DNA of 64,000 nucleotides from Pandoraea aquatica (GTDB lineage Bacteria; Pseudomonadota; Gammaproteobacteria; Burkholderiales; Burkholderiaceae): NCBI RefSeq assembly GCF_902459565.1, contig NZ_CABPSN010000011.1, positions 62,001 to 126,000 of the forward strand, read 5' to 3'. Shown piece by piece: positions 9,778 to 18,070 of this stretch (position 1 is its first letter; each line of letters starts with the position of its first letter). The notes under the pieces were generated by a model. It saw only the letters and a program-made list of their open reading frames with translations, ran no database searches and was not told where the DNA came from. The position numbers and the translations under genes were made by a program.

Positions 9778-10434
9778 ATGAACCGAGGAGTGTGGAAGTC
9801 TCTCGCTGCAACACCGTTGGCGCTGGCATGCTTTCTTCTGAGCGGAGCAGCACAAGCCGCCGAGCCCCAGACGCCCGCAAAACCCGACCTGGCCCGGGGA
9901 CAGGCCATCGCCACGCAAGTATGTGCGGCCTGCCACGCGGCAGACGGCAATAGCCCTGGCGGCGCGTATCCGAAGCTGGCCGGTCAGCATGCCGAATATC
10001 TCTACAAGCAGCTCGTCGACTTCAAGGCGCAGCCCGGCAAGACCCCCGCACGAAATAATCCCATCATGGCCGGTATGGTCGCGGCATTGAACGAGCAGGA
10101 CATGCGCAACGTGTCCGCTTACTTCGCCTCGCAGACCGAAAAGCCGGGCGTCGCCCGCAACAAAGACACCGTGCCGCTCGGCGAAAAGATTTACCGTGGC
10201 GGCATCGCGGAGAAGGGTGTGCCGGCGTGCGCGTCCTGCCACGGTCCGACCGGTGCCGGCATGCCGTCGCAATACCCGCGGCTGTCCGGACAGTGGGCGG
10301 AATACACCGAGGCGCAACTCATCGCCTTCCGTAACGAGACGCGCGGCAACAACGCGCCGATGCATACGATCGGCGGACGTCTGTCGGACAAGGAAATCAA
10401 GGCCGTCTCCGATTACGTGGCCGGTCTGCGCTAA
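9778..10434 (+). CDS. Diheme cytochrome c4
   Basis: This is a periplasmic diheme electron carrier that usually feeds terminal oxidases. The ATG at 9778 has AAGG upstream and gives a signal peptide (LALACFLLSGAAQAA, residues about 14-28). An in-frame GTG lies six nt earlier. Two heme-binding CxxCH motifs are seen, Cys49-Cys52-His53 (CAACH) and Cys151-Cys154-His155 (CASCH). Axial Met candidates are in NPIMAGM and APMHTIGGRL. The 218-residue size and duplicated cytochrome fold fit cytochrome c4. The cytochrome c maturation genes resB and ccsB follow. Confidence 0.95.
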   Translation: MNRGVWKSLAATPLALACFLLSGAAQAAEPQTPAKPDLARGQAIATQVCAACHAADGNSPGGAYPKLAGQHAEYLYKQLVDFKAQPGKTPARNNPIMAGMVAALNEQDMRNVSAYFASQTEKPGVARNKDTVPLGEKIYRGGIAEKGVPACASCHGPTGAGMPSQYPRLSGQWAEYTEAQLIAFRNETRGNNAPMHTIGGRLSDKEIKAVSDYVAGLR

Positions 10435-10455
10435 GCGTGATGATCGGGAGCCCTG

Positions 10456-10486
10456 CCCTGACATCATGTGAACGTCAGGGTATATT
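10456..10486 (+). promoter_or_regulatory. Promoter with overlapping inverted repeat ahead of resB
   Basis: A -35 CTGACA (10458-10463), 17-bp spacer and -10 TATATT (10481-10486) form a good sigma-70-type promoter. The inverted repeat CCCTGAC / GTCAGGG (10456-10480) covers the -35 and the whole spacer. It could be an operator, or the end hairpin of the cytochrome gene. Confidence 0.6.
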
Positions 10487-10492
10487 CGCTGA

Positions 10493-10594
10493 CTTATAAC
10501 GAAACCCGCTACGGTGCCGCAGAGCGACCGGGGGTAACTGGTTTAGCATACACAGGGTGGCGGGCGCGTGCGATACGCGTCCCCGCCCTTTTTT
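10493..10594 (+). ncRNA. Leader or small RNA ending in a terminator just before resB
   Basis: A transcript from the promoter at 10458-10486 would start near 10493 and run about 100 nt. It would meet an 11-bp stem with a 2-nt bulge (GGCGGGCGCGT / ACGCGTCCCCGCC, loop GCGAT, 10559-10587) followed by six T. The resB ribosome binding site comes about 7 nt later. No open reading frame of note is inside. It is either a short independent RNA or an attenuating leader of resB-ccsB. I recognise no known RNA family. Confidence 0.5.
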
Positions 10595-10609
10595 GTTGTC
10601 GGAAACAGA

Positions 10610-12745
10610 ATGAGCATCAGTACCTCGGGAATGCAGATCAAGGGAGCGCAGCGATGGGTGCGCGACGGCGTCGAGCTTGTCAGTTCGATGCGTTTCGCCA
10701 TCAGTCTGCTGACCGTGCTCGCGATTGCCAGCATCGTTGGCACCGTGCTCAAGCAGGGCGACCCTTACCCCAATTACGTCAATCAGTTCGGTCCGTTCTG
10801 GGCGGACGTGTTCCGCTCGCTTGGCCTGTACACCGTGTACAGCTCGTGGTGGTTCCTGCTGATCCTCTTCTTCCTGATGGCGTCCACGACGCTGTGCATC
10901 GTGCGCAATGCGCCGAAGATGATCGCGGATATCCGCAGTTGGCGCGATCACGTGCGCGAAGGGAGTTTGCGCGCGTTCGGTCACAAGGCCGAGTATGTCT
11001 GCCCTCTCTCGCGCACGGATCTGCTCAAGCGTGTGACGGGCTATCTCGGACATCGCGGTTACCGCTTCGTCGTGCGCGAGCGCGAAGGGGCGACGCTGGT
11101 GGCCGCCAAGGCCGGCGCGATCAACAAGATCGGCTACATCTTTGCACACAGCGCCATCGTGATCATCTGTCTGGGCGGTCTGGTCGACAGTGACCTGCTG
11201 ATTCGTGTCCAGATGGCGCTGTTCGGAAAATCGCCGCTGCAAGGTAATGCCGTCATCGCGCAGATTCCCGAGAACCATCGTCTGTCGGCGAACAATCCCG
11301 CGTTTCGCGGCTACGCATTCGTGCCGGAAGGTGGTAAGTCCACCACGGCCATTCTGAATTTTCAGGACGGCTCGGTCGTGCAGGATCTGCCGTTCTCCAT
11401 CGAGCTGAAGAAATTCCACGTCGACTATTACTCGACGGGCATGCCGAAGCTGTTCGCCAGCGACATCGTGGTGACGGACCCCGAAACCGGCAAGTCGATG
11501 GATGCGACGGTCAAGGTTAACGAACCCTTCATCTATAAAGGCGTGGCGATCTATCAGTCGAGCTTCGAGGACGGCGGCAGCAAGCTGAAGCTGACCGGTT
11601 ACCCGATGCGCGGCACGACCGATCGTCCGTTCGCGTTCTCCGGCGACATCGGCGGATCGACCCAACTGCGCGGCGGCGCGGCGGGTAAGGACGCCTACAC
11701 CGTCGAGTTCAGCGACTTCCGCGCGATCAACGTCGAGAACATCAGCAACGGTGGCGGCGAGCGCGACGTGCGCGGCGTCGCCCGCAAATCGCTGCGTGAC
11801 GAACTGGGTGCACAACTGGGTTCCGGTGCACGAACCGATGTGGGCAAGGACTTGCGCAACGTCGGTCCGTCGGTGCAATACAAGGTGCGCGACCGCAGCG
11901 GTCAGGCGAAGGAGTACCGCAACTACATGCTGCCGATTCTGGTGGAAGACGGCGAGCGTGTGTTCATGACGGGCGTGCGCGACACGCCTGATGGTCCGTT
12001 CCAGTACCTGCGCATTCCGGCGGATGCCGATGGCTCCGTCAAGCAGTGGATGTTGCTGCGTGCGGCGCTTCAGGACGACGGTGCGCGGACCGAAGCGGCT
12101 CGCCGATTTGCGCAGCAATCGCTGCCATCGCAGACGTCCGCCGATTTGCGTGGGCAATTGCAGGAAAGCGCCAAGCGCGAACTGGACCTTTTCGCCGGTG
12201 CGATGCCCGCGAGCAAGAACGGTCATGCAACGGGCGGTTTGCAGGCGATTGCCGAGTTCGTGAACGAGAAGGTGCCGCAGGAGCAGCAGTCGAGTGCGGC
12301 AGACATGTTCCGTCGCATTCTGGACGGCACGATCTGGCAGCTGTGGCAGGTCGCGCGTGAGCAGGCGGGGCAGCCGGCTGCGGTGCCGTCGCCGGAGACA
12401 GAGCGCTTCGTGCATACGGCCACCAACGCGCTGTCCGACAATTTCCTGTACGACGCCCCGGTGTTCCTGCAACTCGATTCGTTCGAACAGATCCAGGCGA
12501 GCGTCTTCCAGCTCACGCGCTCGCCGGGCAAGAAGATCGTGTATCTTGGCAGCTTGCTGCTGGTACTGGGCATTTTCTCGATGTTCTACGTACGCGAGCG
12601 GCGTCTGTGGCTGTGGGTCAAAGACACGCCGGAAGGTGGTAGTTCGGTATTGATGGCAGTGTCGACGACGCGTCGCACCCTGGATTTCGAAAAGGAATTC
12701 GCCCGCACGAAGGCGGAGATGAACGAGATCGTCACAAAACGATGA
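10610..12745 (+). CDS. resB: Cytochrome c biogenesis protein ResB (Ccs1)
   Basis: ResB pairs with CcsB/CcsA to export heme and ligate it to apocytochromes in System II maturation. The ATG at 10610 with GGAAACAG upstream gives 711 residues. N-terminal membrane segments include FAISLLTVLAIASIVGTVL (near 32-50) and SSWWFLLILFFLMASTTLC. A third lies near IGYIFAHSAIVIICLGG, then a large periplasmic domain, and a last segment (YLGSLLLVLGIFSMFYV) precedes the C-terminus. It sits next to ccsB, and cytochrome c4 upstream is a likely client. Confidence 0.95.
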   Translation: MSISTSGMQIKGAQRWVRDGVELVSSMRFAISLLTVLAIASIVGTVLKQGDPYPNYVNQFGPFWADVFRSLGLYTVYSSWWFLLILFFLMASTTLCIVRNAPKMIADIRSWRDHVREGSLRAFGHKAEYVCPLSRTDLLKRVTGYLGHRGYRFVVREREGATLVAAKAGAINKIGYIFAHSAIVIICLGGLVDSDLLIRVQMALFGKSPLQGNAVIAQIPENHRLSANNPAFRGYAFVPEGGKSTTAILNFQDGSVVQDLPFSIELKKFHVDYYSTGMPKLFASDIVVTDPETGKSMDATVKVNEPFIYKGVAIYQSSFEDGGSKLKLTGYPMRGTTDRPFAFSGDIGGSTQLRGGAAGKDAYTVEFSDFRAINVENISNGGGERDVRGVARKSLRDELGAQLGSGARTDVGKDLRNVGPSVQYKVRDRSGQAKEYRNYMLPILVEDGERVFMTGVRDTPDGPFQYLRIPADADGSVKQWMLLRAALQDDGARTEAARRFAQQSLPSQTSADLRGQLQESAKRELDLFAGAMPASKNGHATGGLQAIAEFVNEKVPQEQQSSAADMFRRILDGTIWQLWQVAREQAGQPAAVPSPETERFVHTATNALSDNFLYDAPVFLQLDSFEQIQASVFQLTRSPGKKIVYLGSLLLVLGIFSMFYVRERRLWLWVKDTPEGGSSVLMAVSTTRRTLDFEKEFARTKAEMNEIVTKR

Positions 12746-12756
12746 AGGTGAGACAG

Positions 12757-13941
12757 ATGGAGTTATCCCAAGGCTATTCAGAGGTCTCGTGGCTGCGCCG
12801 TCGCAGCATCGGCGACTGGTTGTTCGCGCTGGCGCTGGCGTTGGGCGCGGGCTTTGCGCTCAACCGCTACGGCCACTTCATGGACTATTACGAGCACACG
12901 ATTCTGGTGCTCTCCGTCCCGACGTTTGCGCTGCTCGGCTGGCACTGGCGTTCGGTGCGCTGGCTGATGGCCGGGATCGCGATTCTCGCGCTCTCGGGTA
13001 TCGGGATGTATCACCACGATCTGGCGCGGGCCGATCAGGCGTTCTTTCTCAAGTACTTCCTGTCGAGCCAGTCGGCCATTTTGTGGATGAGCGCGCTGTT
13101 CTTCCTGTCGACGCTCTTCTACTGGGGCGGCCTCCTTGCCCGCTCGCCGTTCGGTGCGAGCGTCGGTTCGTCGCTGTGCTGGGCGGCGGTGCTGCTCGGC
13201 TTCACCGGCATGATGGTGCGCTGGTACGAGTCGTATCTGGTGGGCGCAGACGTCGGCCATATTCCGATTTCGAACCTGTACGAAGTCTTCGTGCTGTTCT
13301 GCCTGATTACATCGCTGTTCTATCTGTACTACGAGCAGCGTTACGAAACGCGCTCGCTCGGCCCATTCGTGCTGCTCGTGATCAGTGCCGCCGTCGGTTT
13401 TAACCTCTGGTACAGCGTGGCGCGAAGCGCTTACGAAATTCAGCCGCTGGTGCCTGCGCTGCAAAGCTGGTGGATGAAGATCCACGTGCCGGCAAACTTC
13501 ATCGGCTATGGCACGTTCGCCCTCGCCGCGATGGTGGCTGTGGCCTACCTGCTCAAGTCGGGGGAGAACAAGCGTCTGGCGGCCAATGGCAAGGCGCTCG
13601 ACAGCGGATTCTTCTCGTCGCGCCTGCCGTCGCTCGAATTGCTCGACGACGTCATGTACAAAGCGATTGCCGTCGGTTTCGCGTTCTTCACGATCGCCAC
13701 GATTCTCGGGGCGCTGTGGGCGGCGGATGCCTGGGGCGGTTACTGGAGCTGGGATCCGAAGGAGACCTGGGCGCTGATCGTCTGGTTGAACTACGCGGCC
13801 TGGTTGCACATGCGCCTGATGAAGGGCCTGCGTGGCGTGGTGGCGGCATGGTGGTCGCTGACGGGCTTGCTGATCACGACGTTCGCTTTCCTCGGCGTGA
13901 ACATGTTCCTCTCCGGCCTGCATAGCTACGGACAGCTCTGA
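12757..13941 (+). CDS. ccsB: Cytochrome c biogenesis protein CcsB/CcsA (heme-handling)
   Basis: This polytopic membrane protein presents heme for attachment in the System II pathway. It carries the family's tryptophan-rich motif WGGYWSWDPKETW near residues 327-340 with flanking His residues. The ATG at 12757 is preceded by GAAGGTGAG at suitable spacing and gives 394 residues. An in-frame ATG at 12742 would overlap the resB stop (ATGA) and add five residues. A terminator follows at 13974. Confidence 0.95.
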   Translation: MELSQGYSEVSWLRRRSIGDWLFALALALGAGFALNRYGHFMDYYEHTILVLSVPTFALLGWHWRSVRWLMAGIAILALSGIGMYHHDLARADQAFFLKYFLSSQSAILWMSALFFLSTLFYWGGLLARSPFGASVGSSLCWAAVLLGFTGMMVRWYESYLVGADVGHIPISNLYEVFVLFCLITSLFYLYYEQRYETRSLGPFVLLVISAAVGFNLWYSVARSAYEIQPLVPALQSWWMKIHVPANFIGYGTFALAAMVAVAYLLKSGENKRLAANGKALDSGFFSSRLPSLELLDDVMYKAIAVGFAFFTIATILGALWAADAWGGYWSWDPKETWALIVWLNYAAWLHMRLMKGLRGVVAAWWSLTGLLITTFAFLGVNMFLSGLHSYGQL

Positions 13942-13973
13942 CGCCGCGACGTTTGATCCGGTCAAACTTTGAG

Positions 13974-14005
13974 AGCCGCCTCACTCACGTGCAGGCGGCT
14001 TTTTT
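13974..14005 (+). terminator. Terminator of resB-ccsB
   Basis: An 8-bp stem AGCCGCCT / AGGCGGCT with an 11-nt loop is followed by five T. A separate small palindrome GTTTGA / TCAAAC (13951-13967) lies just upstream. The remainder up to msrP (14006-14174) shows no clear feature. Confidence 0.85.
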
Positions 14006-14174
14006 CATCGTGTCGTATGATTTGCCGCAGTGTGACGCGGGGAACGGTGCGGTCCGCGTGTCGGTCTGATCGCGGACAGGGCGTTGTGGCTGGCTCGTTC
14101 TATGGCGCACAGTGACGACGGCGGTAGCGCAGATGGCGGCGGATAGCGGCCGATAGGGTCTGGAGGTGGGTATC

Positions 14175-15191
14175 GTGAGCATCGTGGGTACAAACAAGGC
14201 GCGTTTGCGTGGCGCAGATATTCCGTCGAGCAGCATTACGCCGCGCGAGGTAGCGACCGGTCGGCGGCGCTTCTTGCAGGCGTCCGGGATTGGATTGACC
14301 GGATTGACCGGGATGGGTGGCGCGGCGCTGGGCTTGTTGCCGTCCGCCGCTGCCTTTGCCGCCGATAGTCCCGGCACGGGTCTCGCCAAACTGACGGCGA
14401 CGCGCAACGCGCACTACGTTCTGACCGACAAGCCGACCGACATCAAGGATGTCACCACCTACAACAACTTCTACGAATTCGGCACCGACAAGTCGGACCC
14501 GGCACGGTACGCGGGCACGCTGAAGCCGCGTCCGTGGCAGGTGGCCATCGAGGGTGAGGTCAAGCAGCCGAAGGTCTACGATCTCGACGCGTTGCTGAAG
14601 CTCGCACCGCTCGAAGAGCGTGTCTATCGGCTGCGTTGCGTCGAGGGCTGGTCGATGGTGATCCCGTGGATCGGTTACTCGCTCTCGGCACTGATCAAGC
14701 AAGTGCAGCCGACGGGCAACGCCCGATACGTGGAGTTCGTCACGCTCGCAGACCCGAAACAGATGTCGGGTTTGTCTTATCCGGTGCTGGGGTGGCCTTA
14801 TGTGGAAGGCTTGCGGATGGACGAGGCCATGCATCCGCTATCGCTGCTGACGTTCGGTCTGTATGGCGAAGTGTTGCCGAATCAGAACGGCGCGCCGGTG
14901 CGCATGGTGGTGCCCTGGAAATACGGGTTCAAGAGTGCCAAGTCCATCGTGAAGATTCGCTTCGTCGAGAAGATGCCACTCACGAGCTGGAATCGCGCGG
15001 CGTCGAACGAGTACGGTTTTTATTCGAACGTGAATCCCGACGTCGATCACCCGCGCTGGAGTCAGGCGACGGAGCGCCGTATCGGCGAGGGCGGCATCTT
15101 CACACCCAAGCGCAAGACGCTGATGTTCAACGGGTACGCCGACCAGGTCGCCAGTCTGTATCAGGGCATGGATCTCCGTAAATTCTTCTGA
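14175..15191 (+). CDS. msrP: Protein-methionine-sulfoxide reductase catalytic subunit MsrP
   Basis: MsrP is a periplasmic molybdopterin enzyme that repairs oxidised methionines using electrons from membrane MsrQ. I chose the GTG at 14175 because GGAGG lies 8 nt upstream; another GTG sits 9 nt earlier. A Tat signal is present ([10 protein letters not shown] near residues 30-39, then a hydrophobic stretch and cleavage near AFA). The Mo-ligand cysteine is in [12 protein letters not shown]. At 338 residues the length is normal. msrQ follows 11 nt later. Confidence 0.95.
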   Translation: MSIVGTNKARLRGADIPSSSITPREVATGRRRFLQASGIGLTGLTGMGGAALGLLPSAAAFAADSPGTGLAKLTATRNAHYVLTDKPTDIKDVTTYNNFYEFGTDKSDPARYAGTLKPRPWQVAIEGEVKQPKVYDLDALLKLAPLEERVYRLRCVEGWSMVIPWIGYSLSALIKQVQPTGNARYVEFVTLADPKQMSGLSYPVLGWPYVEGLRMDEAMHPLSLLTFGLYGEVLPNQNGAPVRMVVPWKYGFKSAKSIVKIRFVEKMPLTSWNRAASNEYGFYSNVNPDVDHPRWSQATERRIGEGGIFTPKRKTLMFNGYADQVASLYQGMDLRKFF

Positions 15192-15202
15192 GCCGACCGG
15201 TC

Positions 15203-15907
15203 GTGCCGCGATCCTCTTCTTCATCGACCGCTGCGCCGGCGCCCGGGAATGTGGCGTCGACGCCCAGTGCCCGCGACGGCAGCCGCTCGGCGCACCGGCC
15301 GAATCGGTGGGGGCCTTGGAGCAAGGTCGTCGTCTTTCTGCTCGCACTGGTGCCGCTGTTGCGACTTGTCGTCTACGGACTGACAGACCAGCTGGGCGCG
15401 AATCCGGTCGAATTCATCACCCGATCGACAGGCACATGGACGCTCGTGATGCTCTGCATCACACTCGCCGTCACCCCGGTGCGACGTGTGAGCGGCATGT
15501 CGTGGCTGCTGCGATTTCGTCGCATGCTCGGGCTATTTGCCTGCTTCTATGGCGCTTTGCATTTCGCGACGTACTTCTGGTTGGACCAATGGTTCGACTG
15601 GACGAGCATTTTGCGCGACGTCACCGGCAAGCGGCCGTTCATTACCGTGGGATTTGTGGCGTTCGTGCTGATGACGTTACTCGCGGCAACGTCGCCGCAT
15701 GCAGTGATGCGCCGCATGGGCGGGCGGCGCTGGCAGCGGCTGCATCGCGTGATCTACGCGATTGCCGTGCTTTCGATCCTGCATTACTGGTGGATGAAGG
15801 CGGGCAAGAACGATCTTGCCCAGCCGTTGATCTACGCGATGGTGGTGGCGGGCCTGCTGGGTGCCCGCGTGGTTTGGGCGCTGCGCAGGCCGTCGCAGAA
15901 GCAGTAG
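15203..15907 (+). CDS. msrQ: Heme-binding membrane subunit MsrQ
   Basis: MsrQ is a b-type heme membrane protein that passes electrons from the quinone pool to MsrP. The start is a GTG giving 234 residues, and the first 35 residues are Ser/Pro/Arg-rich and look non-essential. Histidines likely to bind heme are in YGALHFATYF, WQRLHRVIYAI and SILHYWWMK. The sequence shows about five or six membrane segments of the ferric reductase-like fold. No ATG alternative lies before the first membrane segment. Confidence 0.93.
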   Translation: MPRSSSSSTAAPAPGNVASTPSARDGSRSAHRPNRWGPWSKVVVFLLALVPLLRLVVYGLTDQLGANPVEFITRSTGTWTLVMLCITLAVTPVRRVSGMSWLLRFRRMLGLFACFYGALHFATYFWLDQWFDWTSILRDVTGKRPFITVGFVAFVLMTLLAATSPHAVMRRMGGRRWQRLHRVIYAIAVLSILHYWWMKAGKNDLAQPLIYAMVVAGLLGARVVWALRRPSQKQ

Positions 15908-15938
15908 GCAGTCGACAGTCTTAAGCGTCTGAGCGGGA

Positions 15939-17201
15939 TCAGGCAGGCAGGAGTCGTTCGCCAGCGAACAGCGATTCGACCGTCTCGCGTTCGCGCACGA
16001 GATAGGCTTCATTGCCGTCGACCATGACTTCGGCCGCGCGCGGACGCGTGTTGTAGTTCGAACTCATCGTGAACCCATAGGCACCGGCCGAACGAATGGC
16101 GAGCAGGTCGCCAGCGTCGATCGCCAATGCGCGGTCACGGCCGAGCCAGTCACCACTCTCGCAGACCGGGCCGACGACGTCGAACGTTGCGGCATCCCCG
16201 GCGCGACGCACCACCGGATCGATCCCGTGATAGGCCTCGTACATGGCCGGGCGGGCCAGATCGTTCATGGCCGCATCGACGATCGCGAAGTTCTTCGTCT
16301 CGCCGTGCTTGAGGAATTCCACCCGCGTGAGCAGCACGCCGGCGTTACCGACGAGTGAGCGACCCGGCTCGAACAGCACCTGACGGTGGCCGTGGCCGCG
16401 CTTGGCGATGTGGTCGAGCAGCGTGGTGGCGAAGGCCGTAATGTCCGGCGGCGTCTCGTCGGTATAGGTGATGCCCAGGCCGCCACCCACGTCGATGTGA
16501 TGCAGCGAAATGCCGGCTGCTTCGAGCTTCTCGACGAGATCGAGCACCTTGTCGGTTGCGTCGAGGTACGGTGAGATTTCGGTGATTTGCGAGCCGATAT
16601 GGCAGTCGATGCCGACGACTTCAAGGTTGGGCATGGCGGCCGCCGCGCGGTAGGCGTCGAAAGCTTCTTCATAGGCCACGCCGAACTTGTTGCCACGCAA
16701 GCCCGTGGAAATGTACGGGTGCGTCTTGGCGTCGACGTTCGGATTCACGCGCAACGACACGCGCGCCCGCTTGCCGACTTGTCCGGCCACCGCGTTCAGG
16801 CGATCCAGTTCCGGACGCGATTCCACGTTGAAACAGAACACATCCTTTTCCAGGGCGAAACGCATTTCGTCTGCGTGCTTGCCGACGCCGGAAAACACGG
16901 CGCGCTTCGGATCTCCGCCTGCGGCGATGACACGTGCCAGCTCACCTGCCGAGACGATATCGAAGCCTGCGCCGAGCTTGGCGAATACGCCGAGCACTGC
17001 GAGGTTCGAATTGGCTTTGGCCGCGTAGTGAACCGCGGCGTTACGACCTTCGCACGCCTTGGCGTAGGCCAGGTAGGCGTTCGTCAGAGCCGCCTTCGAG
17101 TAGACATACAGCGGCGTGCCGAAGCGCTCGGCGAGGGCGGGCAGCGCTACGCCTTCGGCGTGAAGTACGTCGTCGCGGTAAGAGAAGATGGCGTCGGACA
17201 T
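15939..17201 (-). CDS. lysA: Diaminopimelate decarboxylase
   Basis: LysA performs the last step of lysine synthesis, a PLP-dependent decarboxylation of meso-diaminopimelate. The start at 17201 (MSDAIFSYRDDVLHAEG) gives 420 residues, as usual; the frame stays open further upstream without family resemblance. The PLP lysine is in HYAAKANSN. Further marks are DIVSAGEL, HIGSQ, HIDVGGGLG, EPGRSLVGNAG and the second active-site part VCESGDWLG. It is followed on the same strand arrangement by convergent msrQ and preceded by lptM, the usual lysA-lptM-cyaY neighbourhood. Confidence 0.97.
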   Translation of the reverse strand: MSDAIFSYRDDVLHAEGVALPALAERFGTPLYVYSKAALTNAYLAYAKACEGRNAAVHYAAKANSNLAVLGVFAKLGAGFDIVSAGELARVIAAGGDPKRAVFSGVGKHADEMRFALEKDVFCFNVESRPELDRLNAVAGQVGKRARVSLRVNPNVDAKTHPYISTGLRGNKFGVAYEEAFDAYRAAAAMPNLEVVGIDCHIGSQITEISPYLDATDKVLDLVEKLEAAGISLHHIDVGGGLGITYTDETPPDITAFATTLLDHIAKRGHGHRQVLFEPGRSLVGNAGVLLTRVEFLKHGETKNFAIVDAAMNDLARPAMYEAYHGIDPVVRRAGDAATFDVVGPVCESGDWLGRDRALAIDAGDLLAIRSAGAYGFTMSSNYNTRPRAAEVMVDGNEAYLVRERETVESLFAGERLLPA

Positions 17202-17319
17202 CGGAGGTGCTCGGTAATCAACGAGAAAAACAAGGGGTCGCCAGTTGGGCCGAAGGCGTTGTACCCCGAACGTCGAGGTCAATTCCGCCGGAATTCGGCC
17301 AACATTGGCTAATTTACGC

Positions 17320-17547
17320 TTATTCCGGCTTTGCTGCGGGGCGCGAAGCGGCCGGCGGCACATCGACGGACGGCCCGCGCTCAGGCGTCGGCACGAGCGG
17401 CGGCGGAGGCAGCGGCGCGCCCGGCGGCGGCGTCGGTTTCACCGGTTTGGCGGGGTAGTAGAGCGGGCCAGCCTGGCCGCAGGCGGCCAATGCGCTCAAC
17501 AGAGCAATCGACGCTACAATCGCGCAGGTTCGAATAGGTGCAGTCAT
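17320..17547 (-). CDS. lptM: LptM-type (YifL) lipoprotein
   Basis: This is a small 75-residue lipoprotein. The N-terminus has a hydrophobic stretch ending in the lipobox LAAC, with lipidated Cys23 followed by GQAGPLYYP, the family signature. The remainder is Pro-rich and disordered. LptM in E. coli helps disulfide maturation of the LptD-LptE LPS translocon. It lies between cyaY (divergent) and lysA (same strand), the context expected for yifL-like genes. Confidence 0.9.
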   Translation of the reverse strand: MTAPIRTCAIVASIALLSALAACGQAGPLYYPAKPVKPTPPPGAPLPPPPLVPTPERGPSVDVPPAASRPAAKPE

Positions 17548-17604
17548 GGGGGTATCGCCGCGTGGTGCGGCATGCTAACGATGACGCAAACCGTGGAGTT
17601 TAGC

Positions 17605-17937
17605 ATGACGGAAAGTGAATTCCTGGCGCTCGCCGAGGCGGTGCTGACACAGGTGGAGGCAGCGGTCGAGGCGGTGGTCGACGACAGCGATGTGGATATC
17701 GATTGCGAGCGTACGGGGAATGTTCTGACGCTCGAATTCGACGATGGCAGCAAGATCATCGTCAATGTCCAGACGCCGATGAGCGAGATCTGGATTGCCG
17801 CACGCTCGGGTGGTTTCCACTTCCGCCTGAAGGGCGACAAGTGGCGCGACACGCGCGACGATTCCGAGTTGTTCGAAGCCTTGTCGCGCTTTGCGTCGCA
17901 ACAGGCCGGAGAGACGGTCACGCTTCAGCCGGCCTGA
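17605..17937 (+). CDS. cyaY: Iron-sulfur cluster assembly regulator CyaY (frataxin)
   Basis: CyaY is a frataxin-fold protein that binds iron and tunes IscS activity. I chose the ATG at 17605 (GGAG 6 nt upstream; MTESEFLALAEAVL), giving 110 residues. Another ATG at 17581 would add eight residues. Typical features are the acidic first helix, DDSDVDIDCERTGNVLTLEF, SEIWIAARSGGFHF and a final DTRDDSELFEAL. It is divergent from lptM and lysA. Confidence 0.95.
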   Translation: MTESEFLALAEAVLTQVEAAVEAVVDDSDVDIDCERTGNVLTLEFDDGSKIIVNVQTPMSEIWIAARSGGFHFRLKGDKWRDTRDDSELFEALSRFASQQAGETVTLQPA

Positions 17938-18016
17938 TCGCATCTCGTCGTTCGCGCGTTCGCTCTAAATCACTGCAGAATTGCAGACGTCTTCGGGCCT
18001 CCGCTGGCGCTTCAGA

Positions 18017-18043
18017 TCACCGCAGCTCGATGGGCTGCGGTGA
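18017..18043. terminator. Bidirectional hairpin between cyaY and mrcA
   Basis: A perfect 10-bp stem TCACCGCAGC / GCTGCGGTGA with a 7-nt loop is extended outward by further near-matching bases (CTTCAG / CTGAAAG). It lies between convergent genes. Only short T or A runs flank it. Confidence 0.65.
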
Positions 18044-18070
18044 CTGAAAGTCCTGTCATCGCCGAGTTCG

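Noticed and set aside
10493-10594. tRNA, 4.5S or 6S RNA in the resB leader
   Set aside because: No cloverleaf, no conserved 4.5S loop and far too short for 6S.
10475-12472. A 665-codon minus-strand frame opposite resB
   Set aside because: Same reason: shadow of a well-supported gene, composition unlike real proteins here.
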